64,000 nt of DNA from an uncultured bacterium (lineage in GTDB: Bacteria > Desulfobacterota > GWC2-55-46), in the NCBI GenBank assembly GCA_905339405.1, contig CAJPGC010000022.1, positions 1 through 64,000 on the forward strand, in the 5' to 3' direction. Below the pieces are notes generated by a model that saw only the letters and a list, made by a program, of their open reading frames with translations, ran no database searches and had not been told where the DNA came from. Of the stretch, positions 1 to 7,638 are shown piece by piece. How positions within the stretch are numbered: the first letter of the stretch is position 1; each line of letters starts with the position of its first letter. The position numbers and the translations under genes were made by a program.

Positions 1-1
1 G

Positions 2-700
2 GGAAAGGCGCCGGAAGGCTCCCTCGAGGTGAAGGCGACTGGGCAGATGTGGCTCTGGAGCTTCGAGTACGCCGGGGGGCGCAAGTCGAATACCCTTATA
101 CTGCCTTCAGGGAAGCCGGTGAAGATGAGGCTTTTTTCAAACGACGTGATACACAGCTTTTACGTTCCGGCCTTCAGGGTAAAACAGGACGCGGTGCCTG
201 GGGCGGAAAAAGACCTCTGGTTCACCCCGGACACCATCGGCACGTTCGACCTCTTCTGCGCGGAGTACTGCGGCACGGGACATTCGACGATGATAACGAA
301 GGCCACGGTCGTGGCGGAGCCCGATTTCAACGAGTGGCTCGCCGGGAAAAGGGAGATAGCGGCGGGAGGAGCTGCTGAAGCCCCCAAACCAGCTGTGGGA
401 AAGAAGTCCGCCGTCGAGAGGGGCAAAGAGCTCTATCAGTCGAAAGGGTGCTCGGCCTGCCACTCTGCCGACGGCTCGAAGGGCATAGGCCCGTCCTGGA
501 AAGGGCTCTTCGGAAAAAAGGAGAAGGTCACAACGGACGGCAAGGAGAGGGTCGTCACCGTGGATGAGGCATACATAACAAAGTCAGAGCACGAGCCGGC
601 CGCCGACGTTGTCGTGGGCTTCCAGCCGTTGATGCCTCCGTCCCCGATGAGCGACGGGGAGATAAAGGATGTAATCGAGTACATGAAGACGCTCAAGTAG
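2..700 (+). CDS. coxB: cytochrome c oxidase subunit II, C-terminal cytochrome c domain (5' partial)
   Basis: Subunit II of an aa3-type haem-copper oxidase; it takes electrons from cytochrome c through the CuA centre on the outer face of the membrane. The reading frame is open to the left edge, so the N-terminal transmembrane hairpin lies outside the window. Counting from the codon at 29, the CuA ligands are visible as H42, C77, E79, C81, H85 and M88 (FCAEYCGTGHSTM). A linker of about 40 residues follows, then a fused class I cytochrome c domain with CSACH at 141-145 and a candidate axial Met near 202 (PLMPPSPMS). The fused haem domain identifies a caa3-type enzyme. The partner subunits must lie upstream. 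The gene ends the operon within this window; no clear terminator follows. Confidence 0.95.
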   Translation, partial: GKAPEGSLEVKATGQMWLWSFEYAGGRKSNTLILPSGKPVKMRLFSNDVIHSFYVPAFRVKQDAVPGAEKDLWFTPDTIGTFDLFCAEYCGTGHSTMITKATVVAEPDFNEWLAGKREIAAGGAAEAPKPAVGKKSAVERGKELYQSKGCSACHSADGSKGIGPSWKGLFGKKEKVTTDGKERVVTVDEAYITKSEHEPAADVVVGFQPLMPPSPMSDGEIKDVIEYMKTLK

Positions 701-783
701 GAACCTCAACGCATGTACGTAGCATGGGCACAATCCGAAAAAACCGTTTAACTTCAAGGTCGAGATTTTTTGGCATCGCTCAG

Positions 784-820
784 AATGAACCTTCTTGCGC
801 GCTACCGCGCAAATTCATTC
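784..820. repeat. small inverted repeat
   Basis: GAATGAA and TTCATTC bracket a GC-rich inner stem (GCGCG/CGCGC). It could be a weak hairpin in the coxB 3' region or the outer edge of the longer repeat that follows. No T-tract is present. Confidence 0.4.
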
Positions 821-825
821 TTTTG

Positions 826-1072
826 TAAAAACCATGCAACGCGGCTGGACGGCCGCTCTCTGTAACATGCTATCTCGCCCCATCCCTGGGGCTCGACCCT
901 CCGGGCTTTCTCGCTTAAGCTCGAAATTCAATTTTTGCTTTCCTGCAAAAATTGTCCGCTCCGCTGTCTGCCCCCCGGCCCGCGAAACGCTCCCCCAAGG
1001 CCGCTCCGCTCCCAGGCTTCCCCGTCGCGATTCGTCCTTCCTCCCCTAGGCGCTGCTGCGCAAGTTACGGCG
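826..1072 (-). repeat. dispersed GC-rich intergenic repeat, family R, copy 1
   Basis: A block of about 247 bp between coxB and iscU whose reverse complement matches the blocks at 24678-24926 and 40154-40318. Shared landmarks are CCGTAAC near one end, an internal palindrome (CAATTTTTGC at 929-938, GCAAAAATTG at 945-954), GGGTCGAGCCC and TGTTACAGAGAGCGGC, then GCCGCGTTGCA. No open frame in it looks like a gene. It fills most of the 484-bp gene-free stretch 701-1184. Confidence 0.75.
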
Positions 1073-1128
1073 CAAGGGAAAGACAGGACAAAATAGGGCA
1101 AAAAAGAGAAAATCTTTCTGAACGAAAT

Positions 1129-1163
1129 AAAAAAAGCCCCCGGAGTTTCCCTCCGGGGGCTTT
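1129..1163 (-). terminator. rho-independent terminator of the isc operon
   Basis: GCCCCCGGAG/CTCCGGGGGC stem with a short loop, followed on the minus strand by a run of seven T. It lies 22 bp past the iscU stop codon. Confidence 0.85.
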
Positions 1164-1184
1164 GAAAATTTCAGGACAAGAACC

Positions 1185-1571
1185 TTACTTTGCCGCAGCT
1201 TCTTCCGCGAGCTTCTTCTTGTAGTCCTCTATCGCGGCGTGCAGGGCGTCGGCCGCCAGGTTCGAGCAGTGCATCTTCACGGGCGGCAGGCCGTCCAGGG
1301 CCTCGGCAACTGTGCTGTTGGAGATCTTCTCCGCTTCGTCGAGGTTCTTGCCTTTCACGAGCTCCGTGACCATGGAGCTCGTGGCTATCGCGGCGCCGCA
1401 GCCGAAGGTCTTGAACTTGACGTCTTTCACGACGCCCTCCTCGACCTGTATCGTAAGCTTCATTATGTCTCCGCAGGCGGGATTCCCCACCATGCCGGTG
1501 CCGCTCGGCTTCTCAAGCTCGCCCACGTTCCTCGGGTTCGAGAAGTGGTCCATTACTTTTTCGCTGTACAT
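1185..1571 (-). CDS. iscU: iron-sulfur cluster scaffold IscU
   Basis: Cytosolic scaffold on which IscS-derived sulfur and iron are assembled into [2Fe-2S]/[4Fe-4S] clusters. 128 aa, the usual IscU length. Conserved ligands are visible: C33 with D35 (NPACGD), C58 (FGCGAA) and H101-C102 (KMHC). The ATG at 1571 is chosen because AGGAG lies 7-8 nt upstream and because family homology begins there (MYSEKVMDHF). A longer in-frame start at 1649 would only add residues translated from the palindromic repeat at 1596-1718. Last gene of iscR-iscS-iscU; the gap to iscS holds that repeat. Confidence 0.95.
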   Translation of the reverse strand: MYSEKVMDHFSNPRNVGELEKPSGTGMVGNPACGDIMKLTIQVEEGVVKDVKFKTFGCGAAIATSSMVTELVKGKNLDEAEKISNSTVAEALDGLPPVKMHCSNLAADALHAAIEDYKKKLAEEAAAK

Positions 1572-1595
1572 TTTGTTCTCCTGTATTTGCCAGTT

Positions 1596-1718
1596 AAAAA
1601 TTGCTCTTTTTCCTGATCCCCGCGTCAGGGCGTAAATAAAAATGCCCACATATTGTCATATATGCTGCGCTTTTTATTTCCGCCCTTCCTTGACCTCAGA
1701 AAAAATATCTAATTTTTT
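1596..1718. repeat. palindromic MITE-like element, family M, copy A
   Basis: An imperfect palindrome of about 120 bp inside the isc operon, between the iscS stop and the iscU start. The outer arms are AAAAATTGCTCTTTTTCCTG and the complement of AAAAAATATCTAATTTTT. The inner arms are GGGCGTAAATAAAAATGC and GCTTTTTATTTCCGCCC. It closely matches copy B (24419-24558) and is related to copies C (about 56208-56302) and D (14168-14228). Transcribed as part of the operon, it would fold into a long hairpin. Confidence 0.8.
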
Positions 1719-1762
1719 TGATGCAGCCTCTATTCTATAGGAACTCTGCGCAGGTTGTCAAA

Positions 1763-2935
1763 TCACTTGGCTCCGGCGTAGAGGGGGGACATCGACCTCA
1801 TTCTTTCGACAATCGGGGGCATTATCTCGAGGAGATAGTCTATCTCCTCGACAGTATTCGACTTTCCGAGGCTGAACCTCACCGACCCGTGAGAGAGCTC
1901 ATGGGACAGGCCCATTGAGACGAGCACGTGCGAGGGCTCGAGGCTCCCGGAGGTGCAGGCCGAGCCGCTCGAGGCGGCTATGCCCTTCATGTCGAGATTC
2001 AACAGGAGGGATTCTCCCTCGACGAACTCGAAGCTTATGTTCGAGGTGTTCGGGAGCCTCCTTTCGGGGTGGCCGTTTACCTTTATGTGGGGGACCCTCT
2101 CGGCCATGCCCTTTTCGAGTCTGGCCTTGAGGACGCTCAAGTGCTCGGTCTCTTTTTCCATGTCGCGCATTGCTATCTCCGCAGCCTTGCCCATCGCGAC
2201 TATTCCGGCGACGTTCTCGGTGCCGCCCCTCCTGTTCCTCTCCTGATGGCCGCCGTGGATGATGGGCACGAGCCTGGTGCCCCTCTTTATGAAGAGCGCG
2301 CCTATGCCCTTGGGGCCGTAGAGCTTGTGGCCCGATATGGTCATGAGGTCCACGTTCAGGTCGGCTACGTCTATCTTTATCTTGCCCGCCGCCTGTACGG
2401 CGTCGGTGTGGAAGGCAACGCTTTTTTCCTTAGCTATCTGGCCTATTTCCTTTATGGGGAAGAGGACGCCTGTTTCGTTGTTGGCATACATGACCGATAT
2501 GAGGATGGTCTTTGGGGTTATGGCCTTCTTGAGCTCCTCAAGGTCAATAAGCCCGTCCTTGTCGACGTCGAGATAGGTGACTTCGAAGCCTTCCTTCTGG
2601 AGGTGCTTGCAGGTGCTGAGGACGGCCGGGTGCTCGACCTTCGTCGTTATTATGTGGTTGCCCTTGTTCTTCTGCGCGTAGGCCAGCCCTTTTATGGCAT
2701 GGTTGTCGCCTTCGGTGCCGGAGCTCGTGAATATGAGCTCAAGAGGAGCGCAGTTGAGGAGCGAGCATACGCGCTCCCTCGCGTCCTCGACGGCTTTTCT
2801 CGTGCCCCTGCCAGCCCAGTGTATAGAAGAGGGGTTGCCCCACTGTTCCTTGAGAAAAGGCACCATGGCCTCGAAGACTTCGTCGAGGACCGGCGTCGTT
2901 GCGTTGTGGTCGAAGTATATCCTGTTCAATTTCAA
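1763..2935 (-). CDS. iscS: cysteine desulfurase IscS/NifS
   Basis: PLP enzyme that converts cysteine to alanine and passes persulfide sulfur to IscU. 390 aa, fold type I. Visible motifs are the PLP lysine K204 (SGHKLYGPKG), a His in the 98-102 region (KVEHPA), the N-terminal HNATTP, and the catalytic cysteine C327 in SSGSACTSG on the mobile loop. It starts 7 bp after the iscR stop codon, so the two are co-transcribed. With only iscR, iscS and iscU present, the operon is a minimal ISC set; hscA, hscB, fdx and iscA are absent here. Confidence 0.96.
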   Translation of the reverse strand: MKLNRIYFDHNATTPVLDEVFEAMVPFLKEQWGNPSSIHWAGRGTRKAVEDARERVCSLLNCAPLELIFTSSGTEGDNHAIKGLAYAQKNKGNHIITTKVEHPAVLSTCKHLQKEGFEVTYLDVDKDGLIDLEELKKAITPKTILISVMYANNETGVLFPIKEIGQIAKEKSVAFHTDAVQAAGKIKIDVADLNVDLMTISGHKLYGPKGIGALFIKRGTRLVPIIHGGHQERNRRGGTENVAGIVAMGKAAEIAMRDMEKETEHLSVLKARLEKGMAERVPHIKVNGHPERRLPNTSNISFEFVEGESLLLNLDMKGIAASSGSACTSGSLEPSHVLVSMGLSHELSHGSVRFSLGKSNTVEEIDYLLEIMPPIVERMRSMSPLYAGAK

Positions 2936-2941
2936 AGCCTC

Positions 2942-3409
2942 CTAATGGTCGGTAACTGTACAAAGAGTGGGGTTGGCCCTGGGCTGGCCGTTCTTCAATG
3001 CCAGCGCCTCGCGGCTCAGGTCCTCGATGCTGACCGAATTGAGGAACTCGGCTATCTTGTCGGCCAGGCACTTCCAGACCCTCTGTGTGGTGCAGCGCGT
3101 GGCCCTGTCGCAGCCAGCTGAGTCGTCGTCGAGGCAGGCGACCGGGTTCAAGGGTTCCTCCACGACGGCGATTATCTCGCCGACGCTTATGGACGAGGCG
3201 GCCTTTGCAAGCACGTAGCCGCCGCCCGGGCCCCGGACGCTCTTGACAATTTTGCCCTTCCTGAGCTTTACGAAAAGCTGCTCAAGATAGGACAGGGATA
3301 TGCCTTCCTCTATCGATATGTCCTTGAGGGTGACCGGATTTTCCCCGGAATGGCAGGCCAATGATACGATTGCCCTGACCGCGTATTGCCCTTTTGTGGA
3401 AAGCCTCAA
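2942..3409 (-). CDS. iscR: Rrf2-family regulator, IscR-like
   Basis: Winged-helix Fe-S sensor expected to repress the isc operon when it holds a [2Fe-2S] cluster. 155 aa. The helix-turn-helix is at about 25-60, and the cluster cysteines are C92, C100 and C106. E. coli IscR has His as fourth ligand three residues after the last Cys (CLTH); here that position is Gln109 (CTTQ), and the first two cysteines are eight apart rather than six. The start is a TTG at 3409 with AGAGG 8-9 nt upstream; the family N-terminus (MRLSTKGQYAVRA) begins exactly there. Confidence 0.9.
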   Translation of the reverse strand: MRLSTKGQYAVRAIVSLACHSGENPVTLKDISIEEGISLSYLEQLFVKLRKGKIVKSVRGPGGGYVLAKAASSISVGEIIAVVEEPLNPVACLDDDSAGCDRATRCTTQRVWKCLADKIAEFLNSVSIEDLSREALALKNGQPRANPTLCTVTDH

Positions 3410-3466
3410 AAAAAGCCTCTTTCTGATATAATGTCTCTGAAAAAGACAGACTAAGCCTTAATGTAC

Positions 3467-3495
3467 AATCTAATATACCTTATCAATTTTGTCAA
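3467..3495 (-). promoter_or_regulatory. candidate sigma-70 promoter of isc operon
   Basis: TTGACA at 3490-3495, a 17-bp spacer, then TAGATT at 3467-3472 on the minus strand. The predicted start is near 3460, leaving a leader of about 50 nt with an SD before the TTG codon. IscR would be expected to bind around here, but no operator was identified with confidence. Confidence 0.6.
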
Positions 3496-3573
3496 GTATT
3501 GATTTGCCAGTCAGAGCCTTCGGCCCAGGCGTTACTCATCTCTGGAAAATCGTTTGTTCATTTGAATCTGCTG

Positions 3574-3602
3574 TAGACAGCCAATTTCGGTCTTGATATA
3601 AT
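3574..3602 (+). promoter_or_regulatory. sigma-70 promoter giving a leaderless transcript
   Basis: TAGACA (3574-3579), a 17-bp spacer, then a perfect TATAAT (3597-3602). Transcription should begin about 7 nt later, at or within 1-2 nt of the ATG at 3610. No Shine-Dalgarno sequence lies before that ATG, so the mRNA is probably leaderless. Confidence 0.7.
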
Positions 3603-3609
3603 CTAAATT

Positions 3610-4650
3610 ATGGAAAACATTAAGGATTTTAGATATTTGAGCGAAAAGGGCTTCAAGGGGCTGGTAAAGGGCCTCCTGAAGACCAATAGAGTATACGGCA
3701 CTATCGAGAAGGACGGTTTCCCGGCCTTCGGCGAGCTGTCAAGGCCCGAAGATTTAGTGCTCTCGACAAGGCCGACCCACCTTTCCGCGAAACAATTCCT
3801 CTTCCCGCAAAGGGAGGTCCTCCTCAGGTACGACATGAAAAAGGGGAGCCATGAGGCTGTCATCGAATCCGGAAAGCAGGTCCTCATTGGCCTGCACCCG
3901 TGCGATATAAAGGGCCTGAACCTCATGGACAGGGTCTTTGCCCACGGCGTGCCAGACCCGAATTATCTCGCCAGGCGAGAGCAGACCATAGTCATAGGCG
4001 GCGACTGCGTGCCGGACGATTATTGCTTCTGCAAGAGCCTCGGCAACTCCGAGGTTGAAAGCGGCTTTGATATCTTCCTGCACGTCCTCGGCAAGGGTTT
4101 CCTCGTGAGGACGGGAAGCGATATCGGGGCCGCGCTCCTTTCGGAGCACGCTGAAACGCGCGAGCCCTCGGCGAGGGAGTTCCAGGAATTCCGGGAGCGC
4201 AGGGCGAAAAGGGATTCCTCCTTCAAGGCCTCTGTCGACGCTTCGCCCGAAGAGCTGCCGGAGATATATTCGAAGAGCGACGAATCCGGGGTCTGGGAGA
4301 AGATAGGCGCCATATGCACCGGGTGCGGCTCGTGCAACAACGTCTGCCCTACCTGCTATTGCTTTGACGTCAAGGACGAGGTCAAGGCAAACCTCGTAGA
4401 GGGCGAGAGGGTTCGGACATGGGACGGCTGCGCTCTTGAGGACTTCGCAAAGGTGGCCGGAGGCCATAACTTCAGGAAGACGCGGGCCGAGAGGCTCAGG
4501 CACCGGTTCAACAGGAAGTTCCGGTACCTGTCGGGCACTTTTGATTCGCTATTCTGTGTAGGCTGCGGCAGGTGCTCGAGGGCCTGCCTGGTCAAGATAA
4601 ACATCGTGGATGTGACAAATGAGATTGTACGGGAATACAATAATAAATAA
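3610..4650 (+). CDS. AsrA/HydB-like 4Fe-4S dicluster protein
   Basis: Iron-sulfur electron-transfer subunit of the family shared by anaerobic sulfite reductase subunit A and sulfhydrogenase beta. 346 aa, close to AsrA length. The C-terminal third carries two ferredoxin-type motifs: CTGCGSCNNVCPTC (near residues 237-250) and CVGCGRCSRAC (near 316-326). An additional Cys pair near 137-142 (DYCFC) lies in the N-terminal domain. It precedes a flavoprotein, as in asrAB and hydBG, but no sirohaem AsrC or NiFe hydrogenase subunit follows. It probably moves electrons between NAD(P)H-flavin and an unlinked partner. The substrate is not known. Confidence 0.8.
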   Translation: MENIKDFRYLSEKGFKGLVKGLLKTNRVYGTIEKDGFPAFGELSRPEDLVLSTRPTHLSAKQFLFPQREVLLRYDMKKGSHEAVIESGKQVLIGLHPCDIKGLNLMDRVFAHGVPDPNYLARREQTIVIGGDCVPDDYCFCKSLGNSEVESGFDIFLHVLGKGFLVRTGSDIGAALLSEHAETREPSAREFQEFRERRAKRDSSFKASVDASPEELPEIYSKSDESGVWEKIGAICTGCGSCNNVCPTCYCFDVKDEVKANLVEGERVRTWDGCALEDFAKVAGGHNFRKTRAERLRHRFNRKFRYLSGTFDSLFCVGCGRCSRACLVKINIVDVTNEIVREYNNK

Positions 4651-4678
4651 CGCAGAAGAGGAGTTTGGCCACTCGCAC

Positions 4679-5491
4679 ATGGAATCCCCTTATCTGCCGT
4701 CCCTCGGGATAATCGAACGCTCAATCAGGGTCTCTGAAAAGGAGAGGCTTTTCACCATAAACCCATCTAACGACTCTCTCCTCAAGTACAGGCCGGGCCA
4801 GTTCTACATGGTTGGGCTTCCCGGCTATGGCGAGGCGCCGATATCGATAACGTCCGGGCCCGGGGAGAAGAAGATCGAGCTCTGCATACGCGCCGTGGGC
4901 AACCTCACGAACGCGTTCCATAACCTCCGCAAGGGCGACAGCATATGGCTGCGCGGCCCGTTCGGCAGGGGCTTTGCCCTCGAAGAGCTCGAGGGCAGGG
5001 ACATTATATTCGTGGCCGGAGGCATAGGCATCGTTCCGATGCGCTCGCTCCTGAAGGCGGTACTGGCAAGGCGCGATAAGTTCGGCCGCCTGACTCTCAT
5101 CTACGGCTCGAAGAGCCCCGAAGAGCTGCTGTTCGTCGAAGAGATGGACGACTGGAGGGGTGCCGGCATGGACGTGCAGCTTACGGTCGACAAGCCGTCG
5201 TTAGGCTGGAAGGGCGGCACAGGGGTCGTGACCACGCTGATACCGAAGGTCGAGACAGCCGATAAGAACACGATAGGCGTCATAATAGGCCCGCCTGTCA
5301 TGTACAGGTTCGTGATACTGAGCCTGAACGCAAAGGGGCTTGGGGCCGAAGACATATATGTTTCGCTTGAAAGAAGGATGAAATGCGGAGTCGGCAAATG
5401 CGGCCACTGCCAGATAAACAGCATCTACGTCTGCCAGTGCGGCCCGGTCTTCAGGATGTCGGAGCTTAAAGGGATGCCCGAGGCGATCTAA
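4679..5491 (+). CDS. AsrB/HydG-like FAD/NAD(P)-binding oxidoreductase with [2Fe-2S] site
   Basis: Ferredoxin-NADP reductase-type subunit (270 aa) that pairs with the upstream dicluster protein. The FAD-binding barrel has RPGQF and the PISI-type motif (APISITSGP). The NAD(P)-binding half holds the glycine loop VAGGIGIVPMRSLL. The C-terminus has the PyrK-like cysteine set CGVGKCGHCQ...VCQCGP, which holds a [2Fe-2S] cluster. The ATG at 4679 begins the family-like MESPYLPS and has GAGGAG about 15 nt upstream. An alternative start at 4619 would overlap the previous gene by 32 nt. A strong terminator follows. Confidence 0.82.
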   Translation: MESPYLPSLGIIERSIRVSEKERLFTINPSNDSLLKYRPGQFYMVGLPGYGEAPISITSGPGEKKIELCIRAVGNLTNAFHNLRKGDSIWLRGPFGRGFALEELEGRDIIFVAGGIGIVPMRSLLKAVLARRDKFGRLTLIYGSKSPEELLFVEEMDDWRGAGMDVQLTVDKPSLGWKGGTGVVTTLIPKVETADKNTIGVIIGPPVMYRFVILSLNAKGLGAEDIYVSLERRMKCGVGKCGHCQINSIYVCQCGPVFRMSELKGMPEAI

Positions 5492-5511
5492 ATGTAAGTC
5501 CTCGGGTACAA

Positions 5512-5546
5512 AGGCGGGTGCGAAAGGCCGCACCCGCCTTTTTTAT
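5512..5546 (+). terminator. rho-independent terminator of the AsrA/AsrB-like pair
   Basis: AGGCGGGTGCG and CGCACCCGCCT form an 11-bp stem around AAAGGC, followed by six T. This closes the two-gene unit. Confidence 0.92.
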
Positions 5547-5589
5547 TTCCTCTCAGGGTCAAATACCACGTAGTTTGCTGCGGTTTTTC

Positions 5590-5675
5590 TCCCTCCCCCT
5601 TGATGGGGGAGGGCAGGGGAGAGGGTGAAAGAACTCACCCTCCCCTAATCCCCTCCCATCGAGGGAGGGGAAGAT
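5590..5675. repeat. GC-rich inverted repeat (CCCTCCCC type)
   Basis: Two arms, CTCCCTCCCCCTTGATGGGG with GGGAGAGGGTG and CACCCTCCCCTAATCCC with ATCGAGGGAGGGG, face each other around GAAAGAACT. The element sits between convergent genes (the asrB-like gene and pgsA). Widespread bacterial intergenic elements of this type carry no protein. Confidence 0.65.
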
Positions 5676-5709
5676 TATTTTGATACCCCGCTGTTTGCGG
5701 CGCGGAGGT

Positions 5710-6237
5710 TCATTTCCTTCCCGTCTGTATCAGGAACTCTTTCCTTACGTAATCTATCCCAGTGTATATGGTGACGATGGCGGTAATGGCGGCGAGCGTC
5801 AGAAAGACCGTTCCTTCGCCGCCCACGAGCATCGAGTAGACGACCGTCGTTATCTGCAAGACGGTCGTCGCCTTGCCGAATACGCTCGGGACTATCTTGA
5901 CCTTCCTTCCGGCCCCCTTGAGGGCCGCCACGCCCGTGAGCAGTATGGAATCTTTTATCAATACCGGTACCATGAGCCAGACGGGGATGAAGCCTTTGGC
6001 GGCCAGGGCAATGTAGGCGCTTATGAGGAGGAACTTGTCAGCGAAAGGGTCGAGGGCCGTGCCGAGCTCTGTCCGCACATTGTACCTTCGGGCGATAAAG
6101 CCGTCTACCGCGTCGGTTAAGCCGGCCGTTATGAAGACCGCGGCTGCCGTCCGGTACTCGTCTGAAAGTATGAAATAGAGGAATACCGGGACAAGGAGTA
6201 TGCGGAAGAAGGTTAAGATGTTTGGTATGTGCCTCAT
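5710..6237 (-). CDS. pgsA: CDP-diacylglycerol-glycerol-3-phosphate 3-phosphatidyltransferase
   Basis: Integral membrane enzyme that makes phosphatidylglycerol phosphate, the committed step to phosphatidylglycerol and cardiolipin. 175 aa with several hydrophobic helices. The CDP-alcohol phosphotransferase signature is complete: DAVDGFIARR, then G and two Asp in GTALDPFADK. The start at 6237 gives the family N-terminus MRHIPNILTFFRI. An upstream ATG at 6270 lies directly against GGGAGG, leaving no proper spacing. No SD is obvious for 6237 either, so the start is the least certain part. Confidence 0.9.
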   Translation of the reverse strand: MRHIPNILTFFRILLVPVFLYFILSDEYRTAAAVFITAGLTDAVDGFIARRYNVRTELGTALDPFADKFLLISAYIALAAKGFIPVWLMVPVLIKDSILLTGVAALKGAGRKVKIVPSVFGKATTVLQITTVVYSMLVGGEGTVFLTLAAITAIVTIYTGIDYVRKEFLIQTGRK

Positions 6238-6325
6238 GCGGCTCGGGGGAGAGTCTTTATAGAATATCATCCTCCCTCAAAGGAGGAGATGTCCAGAACG
6301 CGGTGGCAAATTTGAGGGCCCTTTT

Positions 6326-6937
6326 TTACGGCAGCCACTCGAAGTAGGTCTTTTTCTGCCCCGCCTGTACCTCTCCGGGCGGCAGGGTCGAGAAGACGGC
6401 GTCGACGAAACGCTGTATCCTGGGCTCGAACGCGTTGTATACGGCGAGCTCCATCGGCCGGGAATCGAGCCCGATGTCCCGCTCGTTCGTCGAGTAATCG
6501 GCCTGCCAGAGCGTCTTGCCGAGAGCCGAGGCAAGCTCGAACGAGGCGGATATCTTTAGAGACTTGTACGAAAGCAGGTCGTCCTTGTCCCAGTCTTTCA
6601 CGCGGATATAGAGGACGGAGTCCGCCTTGAAGACGGCGGCAATCTCGTCGACGGTCTTTCCGACGAACCAGTCGGTCTGCCCAGCGCCTGTTCTGTCCAC
6701 CTCTTCGAGCGGCACCGCCGAGTAGTTCAGGAGCCCGAGCCGCTCAGAGGACATCTTGCGGAAAAGGAGGCTTATTGTCTCTGCTTCATCGGCTGCCTTC
6801 TTCTCCCAGACCACAGGCAGGACTACGACCCTCTTTGGGCCTATCTGGCTGTAATCCGGCGCGACCGTATGGTTTATCGCCGGACCGCAGCCCGCGACAA
6901 TAAGCAGTAAAGCTATGCAGGTGATTATTTTTTTCAT
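6326..6937 (-). CDS. putative lipoprotein, GNA1162/DUF799-like
   Basis: 203 aa exported lipoprotein. The signal peptide MKKIITCIALLLIVAGC ends in the lipobox Cys17. The mature part (RVVVLPVVWEKK..., then ADSVLYIRVKDW) resembles the GNA1162 family of outer-membrane-associated lipoproteins, which often sit beside CsgG/LpoB-like partners. It overlaps the stop of the upstream secreted protein by 4 nt, so the two are translationally coupled and probably act together in the envelope. The family assignment is by motif recognition only. Confidence 0.6.
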   Translation of the reverse strand: MKKIITCIALLLIVAGCGPAINHTVAPDYSQIGPKRVVVLPVVWEKKAADEAETISLLFRKMSSERLGLLNYSAVPLEEVDRTGAGQTDWFVGKTVDEIAAVFKADSVLYIRVKDWDKDDLLSYKSLKISASFELASALGKTLWQADYSTNERDIGLDSRPMELAVYNAFEPRIQRFVDAVFSTLPPGEVQAGQKKTYFEWLP

Positions 6938-7638
6938 TGGGCCGTGAGGGAGGAGGGCTTTATGATTATCTGGCCCGCGCCTTCCATTACCGCGAAGTTT
7001 TCAGGGATCTCCCTGGCTATCCGTCCGGCGAGCTGCGAGGCGTCGCCCGAAACTATCGCCGTCAGGGTTATCCTTCCGCCGGTGAAAGAGCCGTAGGAGA
7101 GCTCTTTTATGAAGGCTATCTTCTGGAGAGAGTCGACGAGAAGCCTGAACGTCGGGTAGTTGCGCACGTCCATGAGGTTTATCGTGACCTGCCCGGTGCT
7201 CCCGCCGTTAGATACTAGCTTGGCGACGGCCCCGCGGAGCGCGCCGGTGTCGACCGAGGCGTCTATCCAGATGTGGTAGAGCTCTGTGCCGCCGGTTGCC
7301 GACGCCTCGGAAGAGGCCGCAGCCGGGGCGGAGTCCATGTGGGTTACCCAGCCTTCAGAGCGTATCTTGTAATTGAGGACGTAGGCCCTGGGCGAAGAAG
7401 CGATGGATTCGAGAGCGGCCTCGGGCGCGCTCAACGACTCCCTCGCGAGTATTGTTTTGGCCGATTCCAGCACAGCCGCGCGCAGGGCCTTGTCGATGGC
7501 CTTGCGCTTGACCTCGGCTATGTCGTCGGACTTGGCGGCGATCCCTTCGGACTGTATGAGCGTCACGTCCGCCGAGAGGGCTGAACCCGGCCACGTGAAC
7601 GCGAGGGCAACGAAGAGGGCGAAAAGGGCTTTCCTCAT
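6934..7638 (-). CDS. secreted protein with FlgT-N-like domain
   Basis: 234 aa. A Sec signal peptide covers about 1-23 (MRKALFALFVALAFTWPGSALSA). The next segment, with AKSDDIAEVKRKAIDKALR, resembles the N-terminal fold of FlgT and other periplasmic assembly proteins in which a helix full of A, R and K follows a short strand. The C-terminal half may be a second alpha/beta domain (RNYPTFRLLVDSLQKIAFIKEL). The ATG at 7638 overlaps the miaA stop (ATGA). No flagellar genes lie nearby, so the role may be general envelope assembly together with the lipoprotein gene. Confidence 0.55.
   Translation of the reverse strand: MRKALFALFVALAFTWPGSALSADVTLIQSEGIAAKSDDIAEVKRKAIDKALRAAVLESAKTILARESLSAPEAALESIASSPRAYVLNYKIRSEGWVTHMDSAPAAASSEASATGGTELYHIWIDASVDTGALRGAVAKLVSNGGSTGQVTINLMDVRNYPTFRLLVDSLQKIAFIKELSYGSFTGGRITLTAIVSGDASQLAGRIAREIPENFAVMEGAGQIIIKPSSLTAQ

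Noticed and set aside
1572-1649. N-terminal extension of iscU to 1649
   Set aside because: The extra residues come from the palindromic repeat; AGGAG supports the ATG at 1571. The same applies to the nucleotidyltransferase extension at 24389-24481.
1928-3121. 397-codon open frame on the plus strand over iscS/iscR
   Set aside because: It is the antisense of two well-supported genes; the translation has no recognisable domain and reflects GC-rich codon structure.
5512-5709. Missing third subunit (AsrC or hydrogenase) after the AsrB-like gene
   Set aside because: A strong terminator and a repeat follow directly; no open frame in the gap fits.
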